64,000 nucleotides of DNA from an uncultured Muribaculaceae bacterium (GTDB lineage Bacteria; Bacteroidota; Bacteroidia; Bacteroidales; Muribaculaceae). The notes beneath the pieces were generated by a model. It ran no database searches. It was not told the DNA's origin and was given only the letters and a program-made list of their open reading frames with translations. How positions within the stretch are numbered: position 1 is the stretch's first letter; every line of letters starts with the position of its first letter. The position numbers were made by a program, and so were the translations under genes. The stretch lies in contig CAJUPY010000014.1 of the NCBI GenBank assembly GCA_910588035.1, forward strand, positions 1 through 64,000. Direction: 5' to 3'. This document shows positions 16,352 to 25,395 of this stretch, in pieces.

Positions 16352-17350
16352 ATGATCCGTTTTTCTTTGATCGTGCCGGTTTATAACCGAATTGATGAGG
16401 TCAGCGATCTTCTTGAGAGCCTGGTGTGTCAGACGAGCAACAATTTTGAGGTGATAATCGTTGAAGACGGATCGACAGAACCGTGTGAACAGGTTGTGAA
16501 TCAATATGCCGGCAGGGTAGAGGTGAAGTACTTCTTCAAGAGCAATGAAGGCCGGTCGATTGCCCGTAACTACGGAATGGAACGTGCCACGGGCGACTAT
16601 TTCATCTTTTTCGATTCAGACTGCGTGGTTCCACACAGATATTTTGAACATCTGGCCCGCTTTCTTGAGTCGGAGCCACTTGATTGTTTCGGCGGCCCTG
16701 ACGCGGCCCATGAGTCGTTCTCGACAACGCAGAAGGCGATAAACTACACGATGACCTCATTCCTGACCACGGGTGGAATCAGGGGCGGCAAGATCAGAAT
16801 GGAGAAATTTGTGCCACGTACATTCAACATGGGATTCTCGCGTGAAGTCTACAACAAAGTCGGTGGATTCAGGGAAATGTTTTCTGAAGATATCGACATG
16901 AGCACACGCATACGTCACGCCGGATTCACTATCGGTCTTTACCCTGATCTGCCGGTATATCACAAGCGGCGTGTCGATTTCAAGAAGTTTTTCAGACAGG
17001 TCTATGTTTTCGGAATGTCGCGGGTGACCCTGAAGCTGCTCTATCCAGACTCTCTTAAACCCGTTCATCTTCTGCCTGCCGCGTTTGTCATCGGTACCGT
17101 CGCGATGATTCTGCTCGGAATTTTCGTCAGCCCGTGGTGTCTGCTTCCGTTGGCGGTCTATCTCGCTGCGGTCGTGATCATCGCACTGGCTGTCACACGC
17201 TCATCGGTCATCTCACTGAAAGCTTTACCGGCAACGGTGATCCAGCTTGGCGGATATGGATGCGGATTCATCAAGGCATATGTCTCAAAGATTCTTTTAC
17301 GACGTGGTCGCGACGTTGAAGAAGAGGTTCAACTCAGAAAAGGAAAATGA
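16352..17350 (+). CDS. Family 2 glycosyltransferase with C-terminal membrane helices
   Basis: A 332-residue GT-A glycosyltransferase. N-terminal 'FSLIVPVYNRIDEVSDLLESL' and 'VIIVEDGST' are the nucleotide-binding start; 'DYFIFFDSDC' carries the metal-binding DxD-like site (DSD). 'GGFREMFSEDIDMSTRI' resembles the catalytic ED region. Two or three membrane segments follow at ~240-320. Probably transfers a sugar at the inner membrane during surface polysaccharide or lipid synthesis; donor and acceptor unknown. Lies between nspC and radC with a 4-nt overlap into radC. Confidence 0.88.
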   Translation: MIRFSLIVPVYNRIDEVSDLLESLVCQTSNNFEVIIVEDGSTEPCEQVVNQYAGRVEVKYFFKSNEGRSIARNYGMERATGDYFIFFDSDCVVPHRYFEHLARFLESEPLDCFGGPDAAHESFSTTQKAINYTMTSFLTTGGIRGGKIRMEKFVPRTFNMGFSREVYNKVGGFREMFSEDIDMSTRIRHAGFTIGLYPDLPVYHKRRVDFKKFFRQVYVFGMSRVTLKLLYPDSLKPVHLLPAAFVIGTVAMILLGIFVSPWCLLPLAVYLAAVVIIALAVTRSSVISLKALPATVIQLGGYGCGFIKAYVSKILLRRGRDVEEEVQLRKGK

Positions 17351-18072
17351 TTCATTCTGAAAATGATAAAAAAGCAGCAGGCTCGCTGATACGCGACATG
17401 TCACCTGATGAGAAGCCTCGTGAGAAAGCATTGTCGTCAGGCATAGAGTCGTTAAGTCCCGTCGAATTGCTTGCCATTGTCTTCGGAAGCGGCCTGAAAG
17501 GAAAATCGGTAGTCGAACTGAGCCGGGAGATTCTGTCTGACATTGATTTCAGACTCGACAACCTTGCGGTGATGGGCCCCCATGAGCTTGTGGCCAAATA
17601 CAACGGGATAGGTCCTGCGAAAGCGATCTCGCTGGTGGCTGCAATAGAGCTCGGCCGCCGTTGCCAGCGTGCGTTTGAATCGCGTAACGACATGAATCCG
17701 GTCATAAATGGAAGCGAGACTGTCTTCAAGATAATGAGACACGCGCTCGAAATGAACCAGACCGAAGAGTTCTGGGTATTGTTTCTCAACAGAGCCAACA
17801 GAGTTATGTCGAGGGAATGTGTCAGCAAGGGTGGGGTGTCAAGCACGCTTGTCGATGTGAAAGTGGTGATGAAACACGCGCTTGAGCGGCTTGCCTCGTC
17901 GATCATACTTGTCCATAACCATCCCTCGGGCAACATGAAGCCGAGTGCAGCCGATGACACACTCACCGAAAAGATCAGAAACGCAGCGAAACTGTTTGAC
18001 ATTTTGGTGCTTGATCATCTGATAATTGGAACGGGAGAATATTATTCCTATCACGATAACGGCAAATTTTGA
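17347..18072 (+). CDS. radC: RadC-family JAB domain protein
   Basis: A 241-residue protein of the usual RadC length. An N-terminal UPF0758 helical region contains a helix-hairpin-helix (GIGPAKAISL, residues 87-96). The C-terminal JAB/MPN metalloprotease-like domain has 'HNHPSGN' (190-196) and the downstream Asp (SAADDTLT). Although named for DNA repair, its activity is unsettled. ATG 17347 overlaps the GT2 stop by 4 nt, so it belongs to the uvrD-nspC-GT2 transcript. Confidence 0.93.
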   Translation: MIHSENDKKAAGSLIRDMSPDEKPREKALSSGIESLSPVELLAIVFGSGLKGKSVVELSREILSDIDFRLDNLAVMGPHELVAKYNGIGPAKAISLVAAIELGRRCQRAFESRNDMNPVINGSETVFKIMRHALEMNQTEEFWVLFLNRANRVMSRECVSKGGVSSTLVDVKVVMKHALERLASSIILVHNHPSGNMKPSAADDTLTEKIRNAAKLFDILVLDHLIIGTGEYYSYHDNGKF

Positions 18073-18098
18073 TTATTTAAAAACAATTGCTATCTTTG
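18067..18098 (+). promoter_or_regulatory. Promoter of the CapD-like gene
   Basis: TTTTG at 18067-18071, 19-bp spacer, TATCTTTG at 18091-18098. It overlaps the radC stop and lies 53 nt before the CapD-like start. Confidence 0.8.
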
Positions 18099-18150
18099 TC
18101 AGACTTTATGCTCTTACTACACTAACACCTACCACTAACAACGTTATTCA

Positions 18151-20163
18151 ATGCTCAGGACATTCGCGCGATTCTTGTTTGTGAAATTGTTTAAGTCATC
18201 GGCTGCCCCACAGTGGGCGGTGCTGCTGACCGACATGGTCTCATGCGTCATCGCCATTCTGATGGTGTGCGGCTTCAATGTCTCCTCCCATGCCGACGTG
18301 GTCGACATTCCTGTCTATGTTACGCAAATGGGGCTGTTCTGCTTCATACCATATCTGATTTTCAGTCTGCTGACCGGCAGCTACAGGTTTATCGTCAGAC
18401 TCTCGATCATGGAAGACATACAGCGCATAGCCGTCGTCGTTGTCTTAAGCTCGTTGCTGACAATGGCCATAGCCACGGTTTTCAGATTCTCGTCGGGCTA
18501 TCTGCCTGTGAGGGTCTGGGACATATATCTTGTGGGAGTCATTACCTTCACATTCATGATGATAGTCAGAATGTCGGTGAAGTCGCTTTACCGCATGTTT
18601 CTTGACGACATATCCAAGTGTCGGCCGGTGGTGATCTATGGCTATGATTTCAATTCGGTCACCTTGGCTAACGCTCTGAAAGGCGAGTCAGACTGCCGCT
18701 ACTATCCGGTCGGTCTGCTGGCTGTCGGCAAGGTCGAGGGCGACAAGGCGATCAACGGGCTTTCGGTGATCAGTTTTGATGCCGGCACAATCTCAGAGTC
18801 GTTCAAGAGGCTGAAGTGCGATACGTTGCTTCTCATGTCATCACAACTGCCCGACATCAGGGGCGCGGTGGCTGAGACGCTTCTTGACAACAACATAAAG
18901 CTGCTGGTGATAAACCGTGCTCAGGAATATATGTCGGAGGCGGACGGACCGCGTCCGCTGTCGCAGGGTGTGAGACACATCAAGATTGAAGATCTGCTCG
19001 CGCGTCTTCCTATCGACCAGGAAAAATCCTATTCAAGGTCGATGATACGTGGCAAGGTCGTGATGATAACCGGTGCAGCAGGTTCGATCGGAAGCGAGAT
19101 TGTCAGGCAGACGGCGCAGTTCGGGGCGGCCGGAATCGTGTTGGTCGACCAGGCCGAGACGCCGATGCACGACCTTAGCCTCGAGATTGCTGCATCTTTC
19201 CCCGCCGTCAGGTGTGACTACTATGTCGCCGATGTCACTGACCGGAAACGCATGGATCAGATCTTTAAAGACTCAAATCCGCAGTTTGTTTTCCATGCGG
19301 CGGCCTACAAACATGTGCCGATGATGGAGAACAATCCTGTCACAGCTGTGAAAAACAATGTCTTCGGCACGAAAATAATAGCCGATCTCTCGGTCAGATA
19401 CAATGTCGACAAATTTGTTATGATCTCGACCGACAAGGCGGTCAACCCGTCAAACATAATGGGTGCCACAAAGCGTATTGCCGAGATCTATGTTCAGTCA
19501 CTCAACAACGAGAGTGGAGCAAAGGGCCGGAGCCGGACGCGCTTCGTCACGACACGGTTTGGAAACGTGCTCGGGTCAAACGGGTCGGTTATCCCGATCT
19601 TCACCCGTCAGATTGAGAACGGAGGTCCGGTCACGGTCACCGACCGCAACATCATAAGATATTTCATGACGATTCCCGAGGCCTGCTCTCTGGTGCTTGA
19701 GGCTGCCGCACGCAGCAATGGAGGCGAGATCTACATCTTTGACATGGGCAAGGCTGTGTAGATCTATGATCTCGCATGCCGCATGATCACTCTTGCCGGA
19801 TATCGTCCCGGAGTTGACATAAAGATCGTTGAGACCGGTTTGCGTCCGGGAGAGAAACTCTACGAAGAACTGCTGAGCGACAGGGAGAAAACGATGCCTA
19901 CAAGCCATTCGAAAATAATGATAGCAAAGGTGGTGACCTATGGCTTCGGCGAGGTCATGGCACACATGAACGCGCTAAGAACGTTTGTTGACGACAACAA
20001 CAGTTTTGCTGTGGTTGCTGAAATGAAAAGAATGGTGCCGGAATTCGTCTCTAAAAATTCAAAATGGGCCGAAATTGACCGGTTTATGAGAGAACATGAT
20101 GACAAAGATTCTGTTCTGAAAGAGATGTCAGTCTCCGACAGACAGACCGATTTGAATAATTGA
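18151..20163 (+). pseudogene. CapD/FlaA1-like nucleoside-diphosphate-sugar dehydratase split by in-frame TAG
   Basis: The frame encodes a membrane-bound polysaccharide-synthesis dehydratase: four N-terminal membrane segments, a CoA-binding-like domain, then an NAD(P) Rossmann domain (GAAGSIGSEI near 308-317) and the catalytic 'MISTDKAVNPSNIMGATKR'. Family enzymes perform C4/C6 dehydration of UDP-GlcNAc-type sugars for capsule or protein glycans. Codon 537 (19759-19761) is TAG after 'FDMGKAV', where relatives have Lys; AAG to TAG is one base. The same frame continues with typical C-terminal family sequence (IYDLACRMITLAGYRPG onward) to 20163. Two open pieces remain: 18151-19761 (536 aa) and 19783-20163. 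Whether the 536-residue piece is active is unclear; a sequencing error is also possible. Confidence 0.85.
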
Positions 20164-20183
20164 ACAATACGATATACAAACCT

Positions 20184-20846
20184 ATGAGAAAACAATTACT
20201 GATCTTATTGATTCTGTTGACAGGAACTGCCGGCATTTCATCGGCCTCAGGACGTGATATCCGAGACATACTCGGCACCATTGCCAAAGGCGATTCTTCG
20301 GGTAACAGCAAGGTCTCCGACGTGATCGGAGCAATCAACCGAGTGACCGGAAATGACAAGTTGGACATCGATGACCTTGTCGGTGAATGGAAGTATGCCG
20401 CTCCGGCTGTCTCGTTCAAGTCTGACAACCTTCTGAAAAACGCCGGCGGAATGGCGGCGGCAAGCCAGATCGAGCAGAAAATAGAGCCTTATTATCAGAA
20501 GGCGGGTTTTAACAACATGACTTTTGCATTCAGCGAGGACTCGACTTTCGTGATGAAAGTGAAGAGCATTAAAATGACCGGTCGTGTCGAGACCGATACC
20601 GACGGCCAGTTCGTTTTTGTTTTCAATGCATTCAAGAAAGTCAGCCTCGGCCGCATGAATGCATATGTCACACGCCACGACCGAAACACCGTCTCGTTGA
20701 CTTTCGACGCCTCGAAGCTGATCACTCTCGTAGATAAAGTTTCGGCTATCTCGGGCAACTCGACTCTAAAGGCAACCTCAACATTACTTAAAAGCTACGA
20801 CGGTCTGACGGTCGGCTTCAAGCTCGACAAGCAGTCAGAGAAGTGA
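20184..20846 (+). CDS. DUF4923-family exported protein
   Basis: A 220-residue Bacteroidetes protein with a signal peptide (MRKQLLILLILLTGTAG, cleaved near SSASG). The body has 'LVGEWKYAAPAVSFKSDNLL' and 'FNNMTFAFSEDSTFVMKVK', the lipocalin-like DUF4923 pattern. Function unknown; periplasmic or envelope location inferred. ATG 20184 is preferred because the signal peptide begins there; an in-frame start at 20160 overlaps the CapD-like stop. It is the last gene before a terminator, so probably in the CapD-like transcript. Confidence 0.78.
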   Translation: MRKQLLILLILLTGTAGISSASGRDIRDILGTIAKGDSSGNSKVSDVIGAINRVTGNDKLDIDDLVGEWKYAAPAVSFKSDNLLKNAGGMAAASQIEQKIEPYYQKAGFNNMTFAFSEDSTFVMKVKSIKMTGRVETDTDGQFVFVFNAFKKVSLGRMNAYVTRHDRNTVSLTFDASKLITLVDKVSAISGNSTLKATSTLLKSYDGLTVGFKLDKQSEK

Positions 20847-20870
20847 CTGAGACCTGATTCCAAACTGTTT

Positions 20871-20915
20871 TTTGGCACATTCACGCTCTTCTGAACGTTA
20901 ATGTGCCAAAATTTT
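20871..20915 (+). terminator. Rho-independent terminator after the DUF4923 gene
   Basis: An 11-bp perfect stem TTTGGCACATT / AATGTGCCAAA (18-nt loop) followed by ATTTTAT, 24 nt past the stop. Confidence 0.75.
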
Positions 20916-20934
20916 ATCTGCTTGTTGAATTTAG

Positions 20935-20966
20935 TTTGCACCTGCCGCAGAAATGTTGTATCTTTG
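20935..20966 (+). promoter_or_regulatory. Promoter of the YIP1-smpB-ftsY operon
   Basis: TTTG at 20935-20938, 20-bp spacer, TATCTTTG at 20959-20966, 24 nt before the YIP1-family start. Confidence 0.8.
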
Positions 20967-20990
20967 TTAGTCATTCCAGTATAGATTGAT

Positions 20991-21575
20991 ATGCTCAGAT
21001 TTCTGAAATATATGATTCAACTCGTCATTCTGCCTTCAAACGGGTGGTCTGACATTGCAAAAGCCAATCTTCCGGCAAAAGAATTGCTTTCCGACGGATT
21101 GTATCCGTTGTTCGGGATAACAGCTTTGACGTCATTCATGTCACTTGCTTATGATAGCGAGATGTCGCTTGTGACAGCGATCCAGTCTGCCGTGATTACT
21201 TTCATCAGCTTTTTCGCAACTTATTTCGTCGCCAACATGCTGTTTTCGACATTCATCGGAAAGGTAATGCAGGCCGGTGTCGCCGGCGACAGCGAGAGCC
21301 GGAGTGTCAGAGTGCCAGACGAGCGGCTATATTCCACGTTCATAATCTATAATCTTGCCGTGTTGTCGGTTATCACGCTGATTCAGAATCTTTTGCCCTT
21401 TGAACTTGCATTGCTTCAGATTTTACCTTTCTGCATTGTCTTCGTGATGTGGAAAGGTGACGCCTATCTCGGCATACCTGAGAAAAAAATCGGGCATTTC
21501 ATGTTTCTGTCGGTCTTCTCGATTCTGACGCCGACCTATCTTCTCCAATATCTGTTTAAACTCATGATCGGATAA
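20991..21575 (+). CDS. YIP1-family membrane protein
   Basis: A 194-residue inner-membrane protein with about five hydrophobic segments in the Yip1-domain arrangement: an N-terminal 'MIQLVILPSNGWSDIAKANLPAKELL' lead-in, then membrane helices. No catalytic residues are seen and no function is established in bacteria. First gene of a long plus-strand run; its stop is immediately followed by the smpB start (0-nt gap), implying coupled translation. Confidence 0.75.
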   Translation: MLRFLKYMIQLVILPSNGWSDIAKANLPAKELLSDGLYPLFGITALTSFMSLAYDSEMSLVTAIQSAVITFISFFATYFVANMLFSTFIGKVMQAGVAGDSESRSVRVPDERLYSTFIIYNLAVLSVITLIQNLLPFELALLQILPFCIVFVMWKGDAYLGIPEKKIGHFMFLSVFSILTPTYLLQYLFKLMIG

Positions 21576-22034
21576 ATGAAAATGACTCAGAAAGATATAA
21601 ATATAAAAAATAAAAGAGCCACCTTTGACTATGCCATAGGTGAGACCTTCACGGCCGGAATAGTTCTGACCGGTACTGAGATAAAATCAATCAGACTCGG
21701 CAAGGCGAGTCTGGTCGACACGTTCTGCTATGTCGACAATGGCGAGGTATGGATAAAGAACATGTATATCGCTGAATATTTCTACGGCACATATAACAAT
21801 CATGCCGAGCGACGTGACCGCAAACTCCTCTTGAACAAGAAAGAGATTGCAAAACTTGAAAAGAACGGCAAGGAAGCGGGGTTCTCAATTATTCCGCTCA
21901 GATTGTTTATAAATGATCGCGGTCTTGCCAAACTCGTTATCGGAATCGGACGTGGAAAAAAAGAATACGACAAACGACAATCAATAAAAGAGCGTGAGGA
22001 TAAACGCGCAATGGCCCGTTTGTTTGAGAAATAA
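21576..22034 (+). CDS. smpB: SsrA-binding protein
   Basis: A 152-residue SmpB with the usual length. 'RATFDYAIGETFTAGIVLTGTEIKSIR' is the tmRNA-binding OB-fold start; 'HAERRDRKLLLNKKEI' and the basic C-terminal tail (GKKEYDKRQSIKEREDKRAM) enter the ribosomal mRNA channel. It brings tmRNA to stalled ribosomes for trans-translation. Downstream of a YIP1 gene and 29 nt before ftsY. Confidence 0.97.
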   Translation: MKMTQKDINIKNKRATFDYAIGETFTAGIVLTGTEIKSIRLGKASLVDTFCYVDNGEVWIKNMYIAEYFYGTYNNHAERRDRKLLLNKKEIAKLEKNGKEAGFSIIPLRLFINDRGLAKLVIGIGRGKKEYDKRQSIKEREDKRAMARLFEK

Positions 22035-22063
22035 ACCTGATAATTAAAAAAATAGATTGATAT

Positions 22064-23026
22064 ATGGGATTTTTTGATTTCTTTTCAAAAGAGAAAAAGA
22101 AAGAGACGCTCGACAAGGGTCTTGAACGCTCCAAACAAGGCATTTTCAGCAAAATTGCCAGAGTGATTGCCGGTAAGTCTGAAATTGACGATGATGTCCT
22201 TGACGAACTTGAGGAAGTGTTTCTGACCTCTGATGTAGGTGTGGAGACCACCCTCAAGATTCTCGACCGCATTCAGGAGCGAGTCAAACGCGACAAATAT
22301 GTCGGCACCTCAGAACTCAACAACATGCTTTGTGAGGAAATCACCGAGATGCTTGCCGAAAACGACAACGAGTCGTCGGGTGAGGATTTCACCGTGCCTG
22401 CAGCTCATAAACCTCATGTCATCATGGTGGTCGGAGTCAATGGTGTCGGCAAGACAACGACTATCGGCAAACTGGCCTACCAGTTCAAGGCAGCCGGTAA
22501 CAAAGTGATGCTCGGGGCGGCCGATACGTTCAGGGCTGCAGCGGTCGAGCAGCTCGACGTCTGGGGCGAGAGAGCCGGAGTGCCTGTGGTGAAACAGAAA
22601 CTCGGAGCCGACCCGGCGGCTGTGGCTTTCGACACTTTGTCGTCGGCAAAAGCAAACGACGTCGATGTAGTGATAATCGACACGGCCGGACGTCTGCACA
22701 ACAAGAAAGGTCTGATGGACGAGCTTACAAAAATCAGAAACGTAATGCAGAAGGTTGTGCCCGACGCCCCCCATGAGGTGCTTCTCGTGCTCGACGGTTC
22801 GACCGGACAGAATGCCTTTGAGCAGGCACGCCAGTTTGTCGCAGCGACTAAAGTGAACGAGCTTGCTGTCACAAAACTCGACGGAACGGCAAAGGGCGGT
22901 GTCGTCATCGGCATCAGCGACCAGTTCAAGATTCCTGTCAAATATATCGGCTTGGGAGAAGGCATAGCCGACCTGCAGGTGTTCCATAAAAAAGAATTTG
23001 TCGAATCATTGTTTGGAAACAAATAA
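22064..23026 (+). CDS. ftsY: Signal recognition particle receptor
   Basis: A 320-residue SRP GTPase with a short acidic/basic A region and the NG domain. P-loop GVNGVGKTT at 124-132, 'DTAGRLHNKKGLMDEL', and 'TKLDGTAKGG' are the G motifs. It docks ribosome-SRP complexes at the membrane and, with Ffh, hydrolyses GTP to hand nascent chains to SecYEG. Same transcript as smpB; 9 nt before rimO. Confidence 0.97.
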   Translation: MGFFDFFSKEKKKETLDKGLERSKQGIFSKIARVIAGKSEIDDDVLDELEEVFLTSDVGVETTLKILDRIQERVKRDKYVGTSELNNMLCEEITEMLAENDNESSGEDFTVPAAHKPHVIMVVGVNGVGKTTTIGKLAYQFKAAGNKVMLGAADTFRAAAVEQLDVWGERAGVPVVKQKLGADPAAVAFDTLSSAKANDVDVVIIDTAGRLHNKKGLMDELTKIRNVMQKVVPDAPHEVLLVLDGSTGQNAFEQARQFVAATKVNELAVTKLDGTAKGGVVIGISDQFKIPVKYIGLGEGIADLQVFHKKEFVESLFGNK

Positions 23027-23035
23027 TATTTCCAC

Positions 23036-24334
23036 ATGTCTGCAAAAACCATTGACGTAGTTACTTTAGGATGCTCGAAAAATCTCGTTGACTCAGAGAG
23101 GGTCATGAAAATGCTGAGCGATGCCGGTTTCGAGGTGACACACGACGCCGGTAGCTTCAGCGGTGACATTGTCGTCATCAACACATGTGGATTTATCGGC
23201 GACGCTAAAGAAGAGTCGGTCGAGACTATTCTCGAGGCCGTTCAGGCAAAGAACGACGGCATAGTCGGCCGCGTGATCGTGATGGGATGTCTTTCTGAAC
23301 GTTACCGCGACGATCTGATAAAGGAGATTCCCGAGGTAGACCGTTGGTATGGTAAGTTTGACTGGAAAGAGCTGGTCGCCGATCTTGCAAAGGAGAGACA
23401 TCAGACAGCCACCTACGATCGTGTTCTGACAACCGGACCTCACCACGCCTATCTCAAGATTGCCGAAGGGTGTAACCGGTTTTGCGCATTCTGTGCCATT
23501 CCGCTGATTACCGGACGCTATAAGTCGCGTCCGATCGACGAGATAGCCGATGAAGTCAGAATGCTGGTGTCGAGAGGTGTGAGCGAGTTCAATGTGATAG
23601 CCCAGGATCTCTCAAGCTACGGAACCGATATCTATGGTGAGAAGAGCCTCGCGAGGTTGATCGACTGTATCGCCGTTATTCCGGGTGTCAAGTGGATAAG
23701 GCTTCACTATGCCTACCCCTCTGATTTCCCCTACGATATTCTTCAGTCGATGAACAGTCACAAAAATGTGTGCCACTATCTCGACATAGCCTTGCAGCAC
23801 ATCAGCGACAATGTGCTCGCTAACATGAGACGCCACATAACCGGAGATGAGACACGGAAACTGATCGCGGAAATACGCGCGGCGGTTCCCGACATACATC
23901 TTCGCACTACACTAATGGTGGGATTTCCCGGAGAGGGTGAGCGTGAGTTTGAGCAATTGCTTGATTTTGTCAAAGAGGTCAGGTTTGAACGTATGGGTGC
24001 GTTTGCCTACTGCGAGGAGGAAGACACGTTCGCAGCCCGTAATTTCACCGATAGCATACCCGACCAGGTAAAGCAGCGGAGGCTCGACCGGCTAATGGCC
24101 GTGCAGGAAGAAATCTCGCTCGAGATCCAGCAGCAGAAAGTCGGAAAGATATTAAAGATTGTAATCGACCGCGAAGATGACGATTACTACGTAGGTCGAA
24201 CGCAATGGGACTCTCCCGAGGTTGATCCTGAGGTTTTGGTGAAAAAACAGTCGGTGTTGAAAATCGGTGGGTTCTACGATGTCAGAATAACCGAAGCATT
24301 GCCGTTTGAACTTATTGCAGAAATTGTTGACTGA
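23036..24334 (+). CDS. rimO: Ribosomal protein S12 methylthiotransferase
   Basis: A 432-residue radical SAM enzyme. N-terminal UPF0004 cysteines Cys13, Cys51 and Cys85 bind one Fe-S cluster; CNRFCAFC (Cys146, Cys150, Cys153) binds the radical SAM cluster; a TRAM domain ends the protein. It adds a methylthio group to an aspartate of ribosomal protein S12. The TLGCSKNLVDSE start favours RimO over MiaB. Follows ftsY and lies 2 nt before the isochorismate synthase-like gene. Confidence 0.95.
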   Translation: MSAKTIDVVTLGCSKNLVDSERVMKMLSDAGFEVTHDAGSFSGDIVVINTCGFIGDAKEESVETILEAVQAKNDGIVGRVIVMGCLSERYRDDLIKEIPEVDRWYGKFDWKELVADLAKERHQTATYDRVLTTGPHHAYLKIAEGCNRFCAFCAIPLITGRYKSRPIDEIADEVRMLVSRGVSEFNVIAQDLSSYGTDIYGEKSLARLIDCIAVIPGVKWIRLHYAYPSDFPYDILQSMNSHKNVCHYLDIALQHISDNVLANMRRHITGDETRKLIAEIRAAVPDIHLRTTLMVGFPGEGEREFEQLLDFVKEVRFERMGAFAYCEEEDTFAARNFTDSIPDQVKQRRLDRLMAVQEEISLEIQQQKVGKILKIVIDREDDDYYVGRTQWDSPEVDPEVLVKKQSVLKIGGFYDVRITEALPFELIAEIVD

Positions 24335-24336
24335 CA

Positions 24337-25392
24337 ATGATCAATTCTGAAAATATGGAAGCGGCACTCAGGTGCCTCGATCTGAAAATCTCTTTTGTCC
24401 TTTATTCATTGCCCGGGGAAGAGGAGACCTGTTTCTTCGCCAATCCCTCCCGCGGCGTGGTGGAGACAGAAAGCGACAGGTCATTCATGATCGTTCCATG
24501 GCTCGGACGCTATGCCCGGAGATTTCAGATCGCTGACGAGATGTCGGCCGTTCAGCTTCTGTCGGCCGATCTGTCTCCGCAAACGCTTTCAGATGAAGTC
24601 AGACCATGGCAGGACCCTACTTTGCAGACCGACTACATAAGGAGGCTGTCGAAGCTAATTGACCGTTTGAAACTCAGAGGTGGAAAAACCGTCTTCTCAC
24701 GTGTGATCTGCGGACATTCCGACCGTTTCGACATTCGGCTTTTTGTAGAGAAGCAGTTCGCTTCTTTCCCGATGACATTCCGTTATCTCTACTTCACACC
24801 CGAGACCGGAGCATGGCTTGGTACCAGTCCCGAGATATTTCTCGATCTATCTTTGCCTGAAGGAGACTTTCAAATCATGTCGCTTGCCGGCACTCGGTTG
24901 GTCGCTGATGCAGCTCCGTGGGACAATAAGAATATTGCCGAACAGGGTCTGGTGGCCGACTATATCTCGAAGATTCTGCGTGACAGGTCGATTGAATTCA
25001 AACTTAACCGTTGTTGCGATGTAGTCTTTGAACCCGTGTGTCACATCTGCGACATTTTTTCAGGTCGAATGGCCGTCTCAGGCTATCCGGACTTACTCGA
25101 CAGCCTCAATCCGACACCGGCTCTGGGTGGCTATCCGCTCGACGATGCCTTGAACGATATCTCTGAGCTTGAAACTCATCCGCGGCGTTGCTACGGTGGA
25201 TATGTCGGACTCAAGATACCCGGCAAGTTCCTGGCTTATGTGAACCTGAGAAACGTCAATTTCGATGAAAGGTCGTGGTGCATATATGCCGGAGGCGGAA
25301 TAACGGCTGCATCAAACCCGGGAGCCGAGTGGAACGAGACTGAGAACAAGACCGAGATTCTGTGCCGCAATCTCAAAGAAGCATTGAAATAA
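24337..25392 (+). CDS. menF: Chorismate-binding enzyme, isochorismate synthase-like
   Basis: A 351-residue member of the chorismate-utilising enzyme family. 'WLGTSPEIFLDL' and 'SLAGTR', 'ELETHPRRCYGGYVG', and 'YVNLRNVNF..RSWCIYAGGGITAASNPGAEWNETENK' match isochorismate synthase (MenF/EntC type), which starts menaquinone synthesis. The length is near the short end of the family. Other men genes are not adjacent here, so the specific reaction is inferred; anthranilate/aminodeoxychorismate synthase components are less likely by motif. Confidence 0.78.
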   Translation: MINSENMEAALRCLDLKISFVLYSLPGEEETCFFANPSRGVVETESDRSFMIVPWLGRYARRFQIADEMSAVQLLSADLSPQTLSDEVRPWQDPTLQTDYIRRLSKLIDRLKLRGGKTVFSRVICGHSDRFDIRLFVEKQFASFPMTFRYLYFTPETGAWLGTSPEIFLDLSLPEGDFQIMSLAGTRLVADAAPWDNKNIAEQGLVADYISKILRDRSIEFKLNRCCDVVFEPVCHICDIFSGRMAVSGYPDLLDSLNPTPALGGYPLDDALNDISELETHPRRCYGGYVGLKIPGKFLAYVNLRNVNFDERSWCIYAGGGITAASNPGAEWNETENKTEILCRNLKEALK

Positions 25393-25395
25393 ACT

